Assembly (NCBI RefSeq): GCF_003419895.1
Contig: NZ_QPMM01000006.1
Span: 372,001 to 436,000 of the forward strand
Length of the DNA: 64,000 nt
Direction: 5' to 3'
Source: Chitinophaga silvatica
GTDB lineage: Bacteria; Bacteroidota; Bacteroidia; Chitinophagales; Chitinophagaceae
The position numbers and the translations under genes were made by a program. The notes under the pieces are model-generated. The model had not been told where the DNA came from. It made no database searches and was given only the letters and a program-made list of their open reading frames with translations. Of this stretch, positions 38,309 to 47,043 are shown one piece after another. Every line of letters begins with the position of its first letter. Positions within the stretch are counted from its first letter, which is position 1.

Positions 38309-38749
38309 ATGCAAAAATTATTCATCCTGGCAAGTTGTTTATTGATTAGTAGCCTTGCCATGGCCCAGGATAATGAAACGGCTTCAAACGGGAATGTAAG
38401 AGTAGTGAAGGATAATAGAATAGATGCGCTGATTAAAAAGCAAATCTATATCAATAACCTGGCTATCCGCAACCAATCCGGTTTTCGTGTACAGGTGATT
38501 TCTACCAATAAACGTGGAGATGCCAACGACGCAAAAGCTAAAGTAATGCAGTTGTTTCCAGACTACCGTACCTATCTCGATTATCAGGCTCCCTATTTTA
38601 AAGTTCGCGTTGGTGATTTTAGATCAAGAGAAGAAGCGACGGAATTACGTGATAAATTATCGGATCTCTTCTCAGGCGGTGTATTTGTAGTACCTGCAAT
38701 TATTAACGTGACTCCAGACAAAGAACTATCGAATGAAGAACCGTATTAA
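38309..38749 (+). CDS. SPOR domain-containing protein
   Basis: 146 residues with signal peptide MQKLFILASCLLISSLAMAQ, so periplasmic. The C-terminal domain (SGFRVQVISTNKRGDANDAKAKVMQ ... PYFKVRVGDFRSREEATELRDKLSDLF) is a SPOR repeat, which binds denuded glycan strands of septal peptidoglycan. It overlaps the downstream M20 gene by 17 bases (38733-38749), so the two are likely coupled. Role beyond peptidoglycan binding unknown. Confidence 0.88.
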   Translation: MQKLFILASCLLISSLAMAQDNETASNGNVRVVKDNRIDALIKKQIYINNLAIRNQSGFRVQVISTNKRGDANDAKAKVMQLFPDYRTYLDYQAPYFKVRVGDFRSREEATELRDKLSDLFSGGVFVVPAIINVTPDKELSNEEPY

Positions 38750-39908
38750 AGAGTTGGCGAAGGCTTATGCCCCGGAGGTTACAGCCATCAGACGCCACTT
38801 GCATGCCCATCCCGAATTATCGTTTCAGGAATATAACACTTCAGCATTTATTCAGGAAAAGCTGAAGGAATATGGGGTTAAATATCATGCTGGTATAGCC
38901 GGTACAGGTATTATTGCCCTGATAGAAGGAAATAATCCTGCATCCAAAACAATTGCACTACGTGCCGACATCGATGCGCTTCCTATCACTGAAGCAAATG
39001 ATGTTTCTTATAAATCTACCAATCAGGGCGTAATGCATGCATGCGGACATGATGTGCATACTTCCTGCGTTTTAGGAGCAGTAAAAATCCTGAACGAACT
39101 TAAAGACCAATTTGAAGGAACCGTAAAGGTGCTGTTTCAACCAGGTGAAGAAAAACATCCGGGGGGTGCCAGTATCATGATTGAAGAAGGCGCATTAGAG
39201 AATCCCCGCCCCGATGCCATCTTAGGTTTGCACGTGCATCCTTCACTGGAAGTTGGAAAGCTGGGTTTTCACCCTGGTAAATATATGGCCAGTGCAGATG
39301 AAATCTATATTACAGTTAAAGGTAAAGGTGGCCATGCCGCTCAGCCTCACCTGACAGTGGATACCATCCTGGTAGCTTCACAGTTAGTGGTAAGTTTGCA
39401 GCAAATCATCTCCCGAAACAATAATCCATTTTCTCCTTCAGTATTATCAATTTGTGCATTCAATGGTGGGTTTACTACTAATGTTATTCCCAGTGAGGTA
39501 AAGCTGATGGGTACTTTCAGGGCTATGGATGAAACATGGCGCTTTAAAGCTCATGAACTGATCGGCAAACAGGCTATTGGAATTGCTGAAGCAATGGGTG
39601 CGGAGATTGATATTGAAATATTAGTTGGGTATCCTACTCTTTATAATAATGAAGCAGTGACCAATAAAGCAATAGATTTTGCTACAGAATATATGGGTAC
39701 TGAAAATGTAGGAGATACTGAAATAAGGATGGGAGCAGAAGATTTTGCTTTCTATTCTCAGGTGGTTCCGGCCTGCTTTTTCAGGCTAGGAACAGGAAAT
39801 GCAGCAAAAGGAATTACATCCGGTGTACATACTCCAACATTTGACATAGATGAAAAAGCTATAGAAATAGGAATGGGAACTATGGCATATTTGGCTACTC
39901 AATTTTAA
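38733..39908 (+). CDS. M20 family metallo-amidohydrolase
   Basis: 391-residue zinc amidohydrolase, similar to N-acyl-L-amino-acid amidohydrolase or hippurate hydrolase. Metal-binding motifs: MHACGHDVHTS (C104, H106), FQPGEEKHPGGA and LHVHPS; the dimerisation domain follows GKGGHAAQPH. The C-terminal metal ligand region is VHTPTFDIDEKAIEIG. No signal peptide. It hydrolyses N-acyl amino acids or acyl-diaminopimelate-type substrates; the exact one is not predictable. Overlaps the SPOR gene and ends at a strong terminator. Confidence 0.93.
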   Translation: MKNRIKELAKAYAPEVTAIRRHLHAHPELSFQEYNTSAFIQEKLKEYGVKYHAGIAGTGIIALIEGNNPASKTIALRADIDALPITEANDVSYKSTNQGVMHACGHDVHTSCVLGAVKILNELKDQFEGTVKVLFQPGEEKHPGGASIMIEEGALENPRPDAILGLHVHPSLEVGKLGFHPGKYMASADEIYITVKGKGGHAAQPHLTVDTILVASQLVVSLQQIISRNNNPFSPSVLSICAFNGGFTTNVIPSEVKLMGTFRAMDETWRFKAHELIGKQAIGIAEAMGAEIDIEILVGYPTLYNNEAVTNKAIDFATEYMGTENVGDTEIRMGAEDFAFYSQVVPACFFRLGTGNAAKGITSGVHTPTFDIDEKAIEIGMGTMAYLATQF

Positions 39909-39922
39909 AAGATATAAAAAAA

Positions 39923-39950
39923 ACGTCCTGAGAAATCAGGACGTTTTTTT
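39923..39950 (+). terminator. Intrinsic terminator after the M20 gene
   Basis: ACGTCCTGA / TCAGGACGT arms (39923-39931, 39936-39944) with a GAAA tetraloop, followed by a T-run. The A-run on the other side makes it bidirectional, serving the convergent minus-strand operon as well. Confidence 0.95.
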
Positions 39951-40025
39951 GCTTATGATTCTTTTCTAATTTTTTAGACGATTGGTTTGATAACCTATTG
40001 CTGTTTTTTATAAGTTTATTGCTTA

Positions 40026-40694
40026 TTATTTGAATGATTTAATTGATTGTAAAATATCGCCATTCAGTTCCAAAATTGACATACTATCCAGCCTTAAATC
40101 AGCATATTTGTTAGTTGCTTTAAATGTCAGTGAACCTTTAGTAAGTTCTAAATTGGCTGAATCAACAGTATTTGGAAATTCAACAAATAGTTTGGTAGAG
40201 ACTTTGCCTTTGTAGTTCAGGAGCTGAATTTTTGAGTTTTCTAATACAGTATATGTATTGTCTTCCGCAACAATATTTAATGCAGATAATTTATTAAAAT
40301 CTACAATTTTCAGATACCACATCTGGCCCTTATGTTCTATATAATTAATAGAAGGAGCGGTTATTGAAACATAAATATTTTTACTGTTTTCTATTACAAG
40401 AGTATCGCCTTTATAATAGAATTCATCTTTAGTTAATCCATCTACACTATAATTGTCTGCTTGCTTCAAATCCACGTATACAAAATCTTTGCTTTTATCT
40501 TGTAGAATACCATTTTTGAATACTAAAGCATGAAAGGGCTGAACTGTTTCCGGCTCTCTGTTTCTTCGTGTGGAAGATTTATCCACATTGGTAATACCCT
40601 TGCTGTAATTCACCCTTAAAATGATGGCTGAAAACAGGAGCATTGCAAATAGCCAGCTCCCAAAAGCTATGATTAATTTACTACTAGTTTTCAT
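40026..40694 (-). CDS. Uncharacterised membrane-anchored protein of the Ytr-like operon
   Basis: 222 residues. An N-terminal hydrophobic segment (residues 7-27, LIIAFGSWLFAMLLFSAIILRV) is probably an uncleaved anchor, and the rest is strand-rich and resembles a right-handed beta-helix-like (GIN/DUF2807-type) adhesin fold: repeats such as DTLVIENSKNIYVSITAP and ENSKIQLLNYKG. It is the last gene of the operon and overlaps the GntR regulator by 11 bases. No catalytic motif. Function unknown; the context suggests envelope-stress or antibiotic response. Confidence 0.72.
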   Translation of the reverse strand: MKTSSKLIIAFGSWLFAMLLFSAIILRVNYSKGITNVDKSSTRRNREPETVQPFHALVFKNGILQDKSKDFVYVDLKQADNYSVDGLTKDEFYYKGDTLVIENSKNIYVSITAPSINYIEHKGQMWYLKIVDFNKLSALNIVAEDNTYTVLENSKIQLLNYKGKVSTKLFVEFPNTVDSANLELTKGSLTFKATNKYADLRLDSMSILELNGDILQSIKSFK

Positions 40695-41067
40695 GTTCGT
40701 TGAACTTTGATTGTTTGAATTTCTCGAAGTGAGGTTTCAGTTCATCGAGATTCATTCCTAATAAATAAAGGTTCCTGAAGAAGCTGGGAAGTTCATTAGT
40801 TATAAATGCTTCCTTCTTGTATTCTTTAATCTTCTGAATGGCATCAGTGTTGATGAAGTAGCCTATACCTCTTTTATTGTGAATTATTTCCTGTTGTTGC
40901 AACAATTCACAGGTACGCATGATGGTATTAGGATTTACTTCCAATGCAACTGCCAATTCTCTGACCGATGGTATGCGTTCTTCAGGAGGCCATTTGTTGA
41001 GCAATACCTGTTCGCAGATATAATCAGCGATTTGGAGGTAGATTGCTTGTGTATCTTTAAATTCCAT
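40684..41067 (-). CDS. GntR family regulator, YtrA-like
   Basis: 127 residues, short GntR (YtrA subfamily). Winged helix with PSVRELAVALEVNPNTIMRTCELLQQQEII (about 28-60) and no large effector domain, only a dimerising C-terminus. In known examples YtrA-type regulators repress their own ABC-transporter operon and bind AGTGTA/TACACT inverted repeats. An operator of that type lies at 42756-42779, directly before the ATPase gene of this operon. Overlaps the downstream gene and follows the permease after 13 bases. Confidence 0.93.
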   Translation of the reverse strand: MEFKDTQAIYLQIADYICEQVLLNKWPPEERIPSVRELAVALEVNPNTIMRTCELLQQQEIIHNKRGIGYFINTDAIQKIKEYKKEAFITNELPSFFRNLYLLGMNLDELKPHFEKFKQSKFNEHEN

Positions 41068-41080
41068 GGCTCAAATAGTT

Positions 41081-41902
41081 TTAAATTTCTTTATCCTTTA
41101 AACGGAAGTAGGTTAGAACTAAAAGTGCAGGGCCTACTATGAATTTGACGATGAATAGGTAAGTGTTTCTTAGCCATTCAGGAATTATATAGATTTCCGT
41201 GTATGAGGAGTTGTTTGACAGATTATAAATCTGCTTACCAACCAAGAAAAAGGGAGCTGTTCTTTTATACATTTCGCCTTCAGTACCAAATAAACACAGA
41301 ATAATAAAGGAGTGAACCAATGCAACAGCCAGTAAAACAACAAACAGGGAAACTATTGTTTTTATTAAGGTATACTTATGGAACCAGGTGGCCGCTAAGA
41401 GAATTATAGCCTGAAGCAGGAAGTAACCGTAATACCAATACTCTCGGTAGTTTGACAGAAATTCATAGTCATGCACGAGTTTAACCTGATTATTGTACTT
41501 CATGTTCTGTAAGCCTTCTATTATATTGAGTGATAGAAAACAACTGATATGATAGAAAATAAAGTAACCAACTACGGTGATCAGGAACGTTGTGAGAAAT
41601 TTCTCGAACTGTGATGCTGGCAGCATTAGAAAATCTATACTTTTTTCTTTAGAGGAAAATTCGTTGAAAGATCTGCTGGTAAGCAATGCACTACCCAGGT
41701 ATAAACCTATGTAGTAAAAGGGTATGATATTGGTGGTGCTGGTATAAGTAGTGTGGGCAACGAGCACACCAAAAGCGCCAATACCGGTCATAATTCCAAA
41801 GGTAGCCAAGGCTCCCAGGATATAGAACTTCAGATTATCGGTAGCATACTTTTTAAAATAGAGCAGCATGCGGGTAGGCTGAAAGAAATTATTTGTATGC
41901 AT
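41081..41902 (-). CDS. ABC transporter permease (ABC-2-like)
   Basis: 273 residues with about six hydrophobic segments (e.g. ILGALATFGIMTGIGAFGVLV, KFLTTFLITVVGYFIFYHISCF, TIVSLFVVLLAVALVHSFIIL, NTYLFIVKFIVGPALLVLTYF). It has no signal peptide. Pairs with the ATPase encoded 7 bases upstream, and both belong to the GntR operon. Sequence conservation of such permeases is low, so the assignment relies on topology and context. Likely role is export or sensing of a cell-envelope compound. Confidence 0.85.
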   Translation of the reverse strand: MHTNNFFQPTRMLLYFKKYATDNLKFYILGALATFGIMTGIGAFGVLVAHTTYTSTTNIIPFYYIGLYLGSALLTSRSFNEFSSKEKSIDFLMLPASQFEKFLTTFLITVVGYFIFYHISCFLSLNIIEGLQNMKYNNQVKLVHDYEFLSNYREYWYYGYFLLQAIILLAATWFHKYTLIKTIVSLFVVLLAVALVHSFIILCLFGTEGEMYKRTAPFFLVGKQIYNLSNNSSYTEIYIIPEWLRNTYLFIVKFIVGPALLVLTYFRLKDKEI

Positions 41903-41909
41903 ATGCTAA

Positions 41910-42743
41910 TTAGTTGAAAATTTCTTGTATAGGTTTCTGATTGGAAAGAACCGCATTAAACAGCAATTCCATATCTACTTTATTGTGATCAAATCCTGTA
42001 TTAGGGGTAATGATATTATGACCACGTAAAGAACTATCGGCAAATAAAACAGTTTCAATTTCTTCCAACCTTGTTACAGTTCTGAAGCTTAGTTTATTCG
42101 TTACTGTTTGTATATCTTCTTTGAAAACAATTTTGTGATCGTCTATTATCACAATGCTATCAATGAGGTTGTCGAGATCTCTGACCTGGTGAGTAGAGAT
42201 GACAATGCATTTGTCGTCACTTACAGCAGAGGCGATTACTTTTCTGAACTGGCTTTTAGAAGGGATGTCGAGACCATTTGTGGGTTCGTCCATAATCAAC
42301 ACTTTTGTATTGGTGGCCAGGGCAAAGCTGATCAGCACTTTCTTTTTCTGGCCATAAGACATTTCTGTTAATTGCTGGTCTTGTGGGATGTTGAATTCTT
42401 TTAAATAGCGGAAGAAGGCAGCTTTGTCGAAATTGGGGTAAAATGGAGAGTAAATGTTCACATATTTCTGAACACTGAATTTAGGGAGATAGAACTCTTC
42501 AGGCACCAGAAAAATTTCCTGCAGGAAGCTGGGTTGCCTGTTGGCAGAAGAATAGCCCATTACTTCACAGGTACCGCTATCGGGAAATAGCAAGCCTGCT
42601 ATTTGTTTCAGGAGAGTGGATTTACCAGCTCCGTTTTTACCTAGTAAACCATAGATATGTCCAGCTTCTAAGGATAGTTGAAGATCCTGGAATAGAGGTT
42701 TCTTTTTTCGATAGCTAAACGATAGAGATTTTATGTTGATCAT
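41910..42743 (-). CDS. ABC transporter ATP-binding protein
   Basis: 277 residues. Walker A GKNGAGKST (about 34-42), Q-loop region, signature MSYGQKKKVLISFALA and Walker B VLIMDEPTNGLD. Resembles YtrB-type ATPases that work with the adjacent permease. The C-terminal part is a short accessory domain. First gene of a four-gene minus-strand operon (ATPase, permease, GntR, membrane protein) with an operator upstream. Confidence 0.93.
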   Translation of the reverse strand: MINIKSLSFSYRKKKPLFQDLQLSLEAGHIYGLLGKNGAGKSTLLKQIAGLLFPDSGTCEVMGYSSANRQPSFLQEIFLVPEEFYLPKFSVQKYVNIYSPFYPNFDKAAFFRYLKEFNIPQDQQLTEMSYGQKKKVLISFALATNTKVLIMDEPTNGLDIPSKSQFRKVIASAVSDDKCIVISTHQVRDLDNLIDSIVIIDDHKIVFKEDIQTVTNKLSFRTVTRLEEIETVLFADSSLRGHNIITPNTGFDHNKVDMELLFNAVLSNQKPIQEIFN

Positions 42744-42755
42744 ATTTAGCGATTT

Positions 42756-42779
42756 AGTGTACTACTTAACTAATACACT
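42756..42779 (-). promoter_or_regulatory. YtrA-type operator
   Basis: AGTGTA (42756-42761) and TACACT (42774-42779) are inverted repeats with a 12-base spacer; flanking bases TTT/AAA partly extend the symmetry. It is 13-36 bases before the ATPase start. Matches, from memory, the consensus of YtrA-subfamily GntR repressors, one of which is encoded in this operon. Confidence 0.75.
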
Positions 42780-43034
42780 GTAAAAGTAGAACTCTTATTT
42801 AGATTTCCAAACAGAAAATCAGGAATTAGGCTTAGATGCTTATCTGTAGCGGGAAGAAATTTTTAAGGGTGAACTTGAAGTTGTCTTGTGGAGCGTGGTT
42901 TTTAGGTTGATGAAGGTGTATTATTTAAAGTTTATGCAAGACTTAGTGTTATCCTTATTATTTACTTAAATCAATAGATTTCATGAATTCTTGATCTTTA
43001 ATTGTTGGATTTATTTTCTATGGCTGATGGTAGG

Positions 43035-43490
43035 CATTGGGATAAACCCAATGCTATTAGGTTAAGGGAAAGGTTGCTGATTGAATATTGTCTTCAATTT
43101 AAATGACTGGTTTCCTTTACTGTAGACTGGGCATGGTAAACCCAATGCTATTAAGTTAAGTGGAAGGATGTTGATTGAATATTGAATTTCAATTTAAATG
43201 ACTGGTTTCCTTTACTGTAGACTGGGCAGGGGTAAACCCTGCCCCTACAGGGTTTCAGCGAATTGCAGTTTCTATATTGTAGAATTGTTCCTTTACAGAA
43301 TTGAAATTAGTAGATCGACTTTTAACATGAAATATATCTACCAGATGAAAATTTGGTTTCGATGAAACCCTGTAGGGGCAGGGTTTTACCCCTGCCCAGT
43401 CTACAGTACAGGAAATTCATCATTCACTTAAAGATAATTAAACCAGGGCCTATTTACCTTAACCCAATAGCATTGGGTTTTCCTACCTTC
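43035..43490. repeat. Nested direct and inverted repeats in an 875-bp gene-free region
   Basis: Within 42744-43618 no gene was found. A unit of about 95 bases (CCCAATGCTATTA..GTTAAG ... TTTCCTTTACTGTAGACTGGGC) occurs twice (ending at 43132 and 43227). From 43206 a nearly 50-base arm (GTTTCCTTTACTGTAGACTGGGC, GGGGTAAACCCTGCCCC, TACAGGGTTTC) is mirrored at 43363-43415 with one base inserted. The outer CCCAATGCTATT unit is mirrored again at 43455-43482. The inner GGGCAGGGG..CCCTGCCC is itself self-complementary. Probably a non-coding mobile or REP-like element cluster. Confidence 0.85.
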
Positions 43491-43561
43491 TTGCAGTCGA
43501 AGAAGTTTTGTATTAATCAATGCCTCATTTACCTGCATTCCCCTATCAACCTAAAAAAACA

Positions 43562-43597
43562 AAAAGAGACTGTCTCATTACTGAAACAGTCTCTTTT
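43562..43597 (-). terminator. Terminator after glyA
   Basis: Perfect 12-bp arms AAAAGAGACTGT / ACAGTCTCTTTT (43562-43573, 43586-43597) with a 12-base loop; on the minus strand the downstream arm ends in a U-rich run. 22 bases past the glyA stop. Confidence 0.88.
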
Positions 43598-43618
43598 CTA
43601 AAATCCTTATGGCAAAGC

Positions 43619-44899
43619 TTATCCTAACTCAGGATAAAGCGGGAATTGCTTCATAAAGCCATTTACTTCGCCTCTGATATTTTTGATCAGCGCTTCGTTG
43701 TCTGCATCCATCAACAGTTGATCGATCCACTCAACGATCTGGCCCATATGTTCTTCTTTCAGTCCACGTGTGGTAATAGCCGGAACGCCTACACGGATAC
43801 CTGAAGTAACGAAAGCTGATTTATCATCGAAAGGCACCATATTTTTATTGGCAGTAATATCTGCCTGTACCAATACCTGTTCAGCTTTTTTACCAGAGAT
43901 GTTTTTATTGCGAAGGTCGATCAGCATCAGGTGGTTATCGGTACCGCCGGAGATGATCTGGTAACCTTTATCAACAAAGCTTTTAGCCATAGCCTGAGCA
44001 TTTTTCAGGATTTGCTTGGCATAAACGGTATAATCGTCTGACAAGATCTCGAAGAAAGAAACTGCTTTAGCAGCAATTACATGCTCCAACGGACCACCCT
44101 GAATTCCAGGGAATACAGCAGTATCAATTAATGAGCTCATCATACGGGTTTCGCCTTTTGGAGTTTTCAGTCCAAATGGATTTTCGAAATCCGCACCCAT
44201 CATAATCATACCACCACGAGGACCACGTAGGGTTTTGTGAGTGGTAGTAGTAACGAAATGACAATGAGCAAATGGAGAATTTAATAATCCTTTAGCGATT
44301 AAACCGGCAGGGTGAGCGATATCAGCCAATACAAATGCACCTACCTGGTCTGCAATCTCACGAATACGTTTGTAATCCCAATCACGGCTATAGGCAGAAG
44401 CACCACATACAATCAATTTAGGTTTTTCGCGGTTAGCGATTTCCTCCATCTTATCGTATTCAACTAATCCAGTTTCTTTATTTACGCCATAGAAGTGAGG
44501 CTGATACAGTTTACCTGAATAGTTTACAGATGAACCATGGGTCAGGTGCCCGCCCATGCTCAGATCTAAACCTAATATTTTATCTCCTGCTTGTAAAATG
44601 GCCAGCATAACAGCTGCATTAGCCTGAGCGCCTGAGTGAGGTTGTACGTTCACATAAGCAGCTCCAAATATTTGTTTTGCCCTGTCAATTGCGAGTTGTT
44701 CGCTCTGGTCTACTATTTCGCAGCCTGCATAATACCTTCTGCCAGGATACCCTTCGGCATATTTATTTGTCATCACATTTCCCATTGCCTGCATAACTTG
44801 CAAACTGGTAAAGTTCTCGGATGCAATCAGTTCAATGCCATGGCGCTGACGTTGCAATTCCTGGCCGATTAAATCAAATATTTGCTGGTCTCTTTGCAT
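43619..44899 (-). CDS. glyA: Serine hydroxymethyltransferase
   Basis: 426 residues, PLP enzyme that interconverts serine and glycine with tetrahydrofolate. The Schiff-base lysine is K222 in [15 protein letters not shown]. Other landmarks are [20 protein letters not shown] and [13 protein letters not shown]. The start is set at ATG 44899; an in-frame TTG seven codons upstream would add only HQILGI. A TATTTTTG element on the minus strand (44925-44918) with a TTG 20 bases further upstream (44948-44946) is a fair promoter giving a short leader. Confidence 0.98.
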   Translation of the reverse strand: MQRDQQIFDLIGQELQRQRHGIELIASENFTSLQVMQAMGNVMTNKYAEGYPGRRYYAGCEIVDQSEQLAIDRAKQIFGAAYVNVQPHSGAQANAAVMLAILQAGDKILGLDLSMGGHLTHGSSVNYSGKLYQPHFYGVNKETGLVEYDKMEEIANREKPKLIVCGASAYSRDWDYKRIREIADQVGAFVLADIAHPAGLIAKGLLNSPFAHCHFVTTTTHKTLRGPRGGMIMMGADFENPFGLKTPKGETRMMSSLIDTAVFPGIQGGPLEHVIAAKAVSFFEILSDDYTVYAKQILKNAQAMAKSFVDKGYQIISGGTDNHLMLIDLRNKNISGKKAEQVLVQADITANKNMVPFDDKSAFVTSGIRVGVPAITTRGLKEEHMGQIVEWIDQLLMDADNEALIKNIRGEVNGFMKQFPLYPELG

Positions 44900-45061
44900 G
44901 ATGCCTAAAATTTGGTGCAAAAATAGAATAAAGCCTGATCAAATGCAATTGAAGCTTTTTAACTTCTTAACAGCATCATTACCCCCAAAATCCCTAAATC
45001 TTCTTAATTTGTCATAATTTCGCGCCATTCGGGAGCAACATAATCCTAACGACAATTATAG

Positions 45062-46054
45062 ATGAAGGCAATAATACCAGTGGCAGGGGCAGGTACAAAA
45101 TTACGCCCACACACCTACACACAGCCCAAAGCATTAATACCTTTAGCTGGCAGAACCATTCTTAGTATCATTATTGATCAATTGGTTGATGCCGGAATTA
45201 CAGAATTTGTTTTTGTAGTGGGATACCTGGGTGAAAAAATACAGCACTACGTAGAAAAAAAATATCCTCAACTTACCTGTTATTTCGTTCAGCAAAATAG
45301 CAGAGAAGGTACAGGACACGCTATAGCATTAACAAGAGAAGTTGTTGGCAACGATGAAGTATTAATCGTTTTAGGTGATACTATCGCAGAAACCGACTAT
45401 AAAGAGCTGATAGCCTCTCCATACTCCATGCTCGGTCTTAAAAAAGTAGATGATCCCCGTAATTTCGGAGTAGCGGAACTGAATGAAGACGGACAAATTA
45501 CCAGAGTAGTAGAAAAACCTCAGATTCCTAAATCTAATCTGGCGCTGGTAGGTGTTTATAAGATTAAAGAAACCAAACAACTTTACGATTGTCTTCAAAA
45601 CAATATAGATAATAAAGTAAAATCACACGATGAATTTCAGCTTACCGATGCTTTGGAATGCATGATAGAACATGGTGTGCGTTTTAATGGATTTAAAGTA
45701 TCCAACTGGTTCGACTGCGGAAGAAAAGATACCTTGCTGGAAACCAATGCTATATTACTGAAGAAGTATAAACTGGCCAGCAATCCTGTATTACCATATG
45801 AAAATACTATTATCATCCCGCCGGTAAGTATAGGTGAAGGATGTAATATCAAAAATTCTATTATAGGGCCTAATGTTGCAGTTGGAGATAATACAGTTAT
45901 CAACTACTCCATAGTTAAAGATTCTATCATTGGCTCTTTCAGTAATCTGTACGAAGTTGTATTAAAATCTTCCCTCATTGGTAGCGATGCCAATATCAGA
46001 GGTCTTAGCCAAAGCCTTAATATCGGTGATAATACGGAAATAGATCTGGGATAA
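45062..46054 (+). CDS. Sugar-phosphate nucleotidyltransferase
   Basis: 330 residues, cytoplasmic. N-terminal NTP-transferase domain with GAGTKLRPHTYTQPKALIP (nucleotide-binding loop), VLGDTIAETDY and FDCGRKDTLLETN. The C-terminus has hexapeptide left-handed beta-helix repeats (VSIGEGCNIKNSIIGPNVAVGDNTV), as in glucose-1-phosphate thymidylyl- or uridylyltransferases. It makes an activated sugar for envelope polysaccharide; which nucleotide and sugar is not clear. It is the first gene of a pair, 24 bases before the next start. Confidence 0.92.
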   Translation: MKAIIPVAGAGTKLRPHTYTQPKALIPLAGRTILSIIIDQLVDAGITEFVFVVGYLGEKIQHYVEKKYPQLTCYFVQQNSREGTGHAIALTREVVGNDEVLIVLGDTIAETDYKELIASPYSMLGLKKVDDPRNFGVAELNEDGQITRVVEKPQIPKSNLALVGVYKIKETKQLYDCLQNNIDNKVKSHDEFQLTDALECMIEHGVRFNGFKVSNWFDCGRKDTLLETNAILLKKYKLASNPVLPYENTIIIPPVSIGEGCNIKNSIIGPNVAVGDNTVINYSIVKDSIIGSFSNLYEVVLKSSLIGSDANIRGLSQSLNIGDNTEIDLG

Positions 46055-46078
46055 GCTACTTTTCCTATATTCGTTGAT

Positions 46079-47026
46079 ATGGAAAACAGGATTACTTCTT
46101 TATTCAATATCAAATATCCCATTATTCAGGCCGGCATGATCTGGGCCAGCGGTTGGCGTTTGGCAAGTGCAGTAAGTAACGCTGGCGGATTAGGCATCAT
46201 TGGCGCCGGTAGTATGTATCCTGATGTTTTAAAATATCATGTACAACAATGTAAACAAGCAACCGATAAGCCATTCGGAGTAAACCTTCCCTTGTTGTAT
46301 CCGGATATTGATAAGCTGGTACAGATTATTCTTGAAGAAAAAGTTCCTATAGTTTTTACTTCTGCAGGGAATCCAAAAACCTGGACTTCTACACTAAAAG
46401 CTGCCGGTATCATAGTAGTGCACGTAGTTTCAAGTACTGCTTTTGCTCTTAAAAGTGAAGCTGCCGGCGTAGATGCTGTAGTAGCAGAAGGTTTTGAAGC
46501 CGGTGGGCATAATGGCCGCGAGGAAACCACTACCCTTGTTTTAATACCCGGTGTAACAGCACAGGTAAAAATTCCTGTAATCGCCGCTGGCGGTATTGCC
46601 ACAGGAAAAGCTATGGCAGCCGCTTTTGCTCTAGGAGCAGAAGGTGTGCAGGTAGGTAGTAGATTTGTAGCTACTCCTGAAGCTTCTTCGCATTTAAACT
46701 TCAAACAGGCAGTTGTAAATGCTAAAGAAGGTGATACTATGGTGGGTTTGAAAAAGCTCACACCTGTCAGACTATTAAAGAATGCATTTTATGAGGCGGT
46801 GCATACCGCAGAAAATAACGGGGCAGATATTGAAACACTAAAAACCTTATTAGGTCGTGCAAGAGCGAAAGCCGGAATGTTTGAAGGAGACCTTGAAGAA
46901 GGGGAACTGGAAATAGGCCAGGTTAGTTCATTAATAACAGAAATAAAGCCTGCCGGAGAAGTTGTAGAAGAGATCTGGCAAGAGTTTCAGACTACCGTAA
47001 AAAAATTCAGGGATTTTGTTGATTAA
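46079..47026 (+). CDS. Nitronate monooxygenase / FabK-like flavoprotein
   Basis: 315 residues, TIM-barrel FMN enzyme. IKYPIIQAGMIWASGWRLASAVSNAGGLGIIGAG at the start, the family motif GFEAGGHNGRE with catalytic His144, and IPVIAAGGIATGKAMAAAFALGAEGVQVGSRFVAT. Both nitronate monooxygenases and FabK-type enoyl-ACP reductases share this fold, and the sequence does not separate them well. The stop codon lies inside a terminator hairpin. Co-transcribed with the nucleotidyltransferase gene, although no functional link is obvious. Confidence 0.88.
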   Translation: MENRITSLFNIKYPIIQAGMIWASGWRLASAVSNAGGLGIIGAGSMYPDVLKYHVQQCKQATDKPFGVNLPLLYPDIDKLVQIILEEKVPIVFTSAGNPKTWTSTLKAAGIIVVHVVSSTAFALKSEAAGVDAVVAEGFEAGGHNGREETTTLVLIPGVTAQVKIPVIAAGGIATGKAMAAAFALGAEGVQVGSRFVATPEASSHLNFKQAVVNAKEGDTMVGLKKLTPVRLLKNAFYEAVHTAENNGADIETLKTLLGRARAKAGMFEGDLEEGELEIGQVSSLITEIKPAGEVVEEIWQEFQTTVKKFRDFVD

Positions 47027-47037
47027 CAAAATCCCTG
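47008..47037. terminator. Bidirectional terminator overlapping the 3' end of the upstream gene
   Basis: CAGGGATTTTGTT-gatt-AACAAAATCCCTG is a perfect 13-bp stem-tetraloop followed by TTTTA. The TAA stop of the nitronate-monooxygenase-like gene lies in the loop and right arm, so coding sequence supplies the left arm. It also serves the convergent ABC permease gene. Confidence 0.88.
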
Positions 47038-47043
47038 TTTTAT

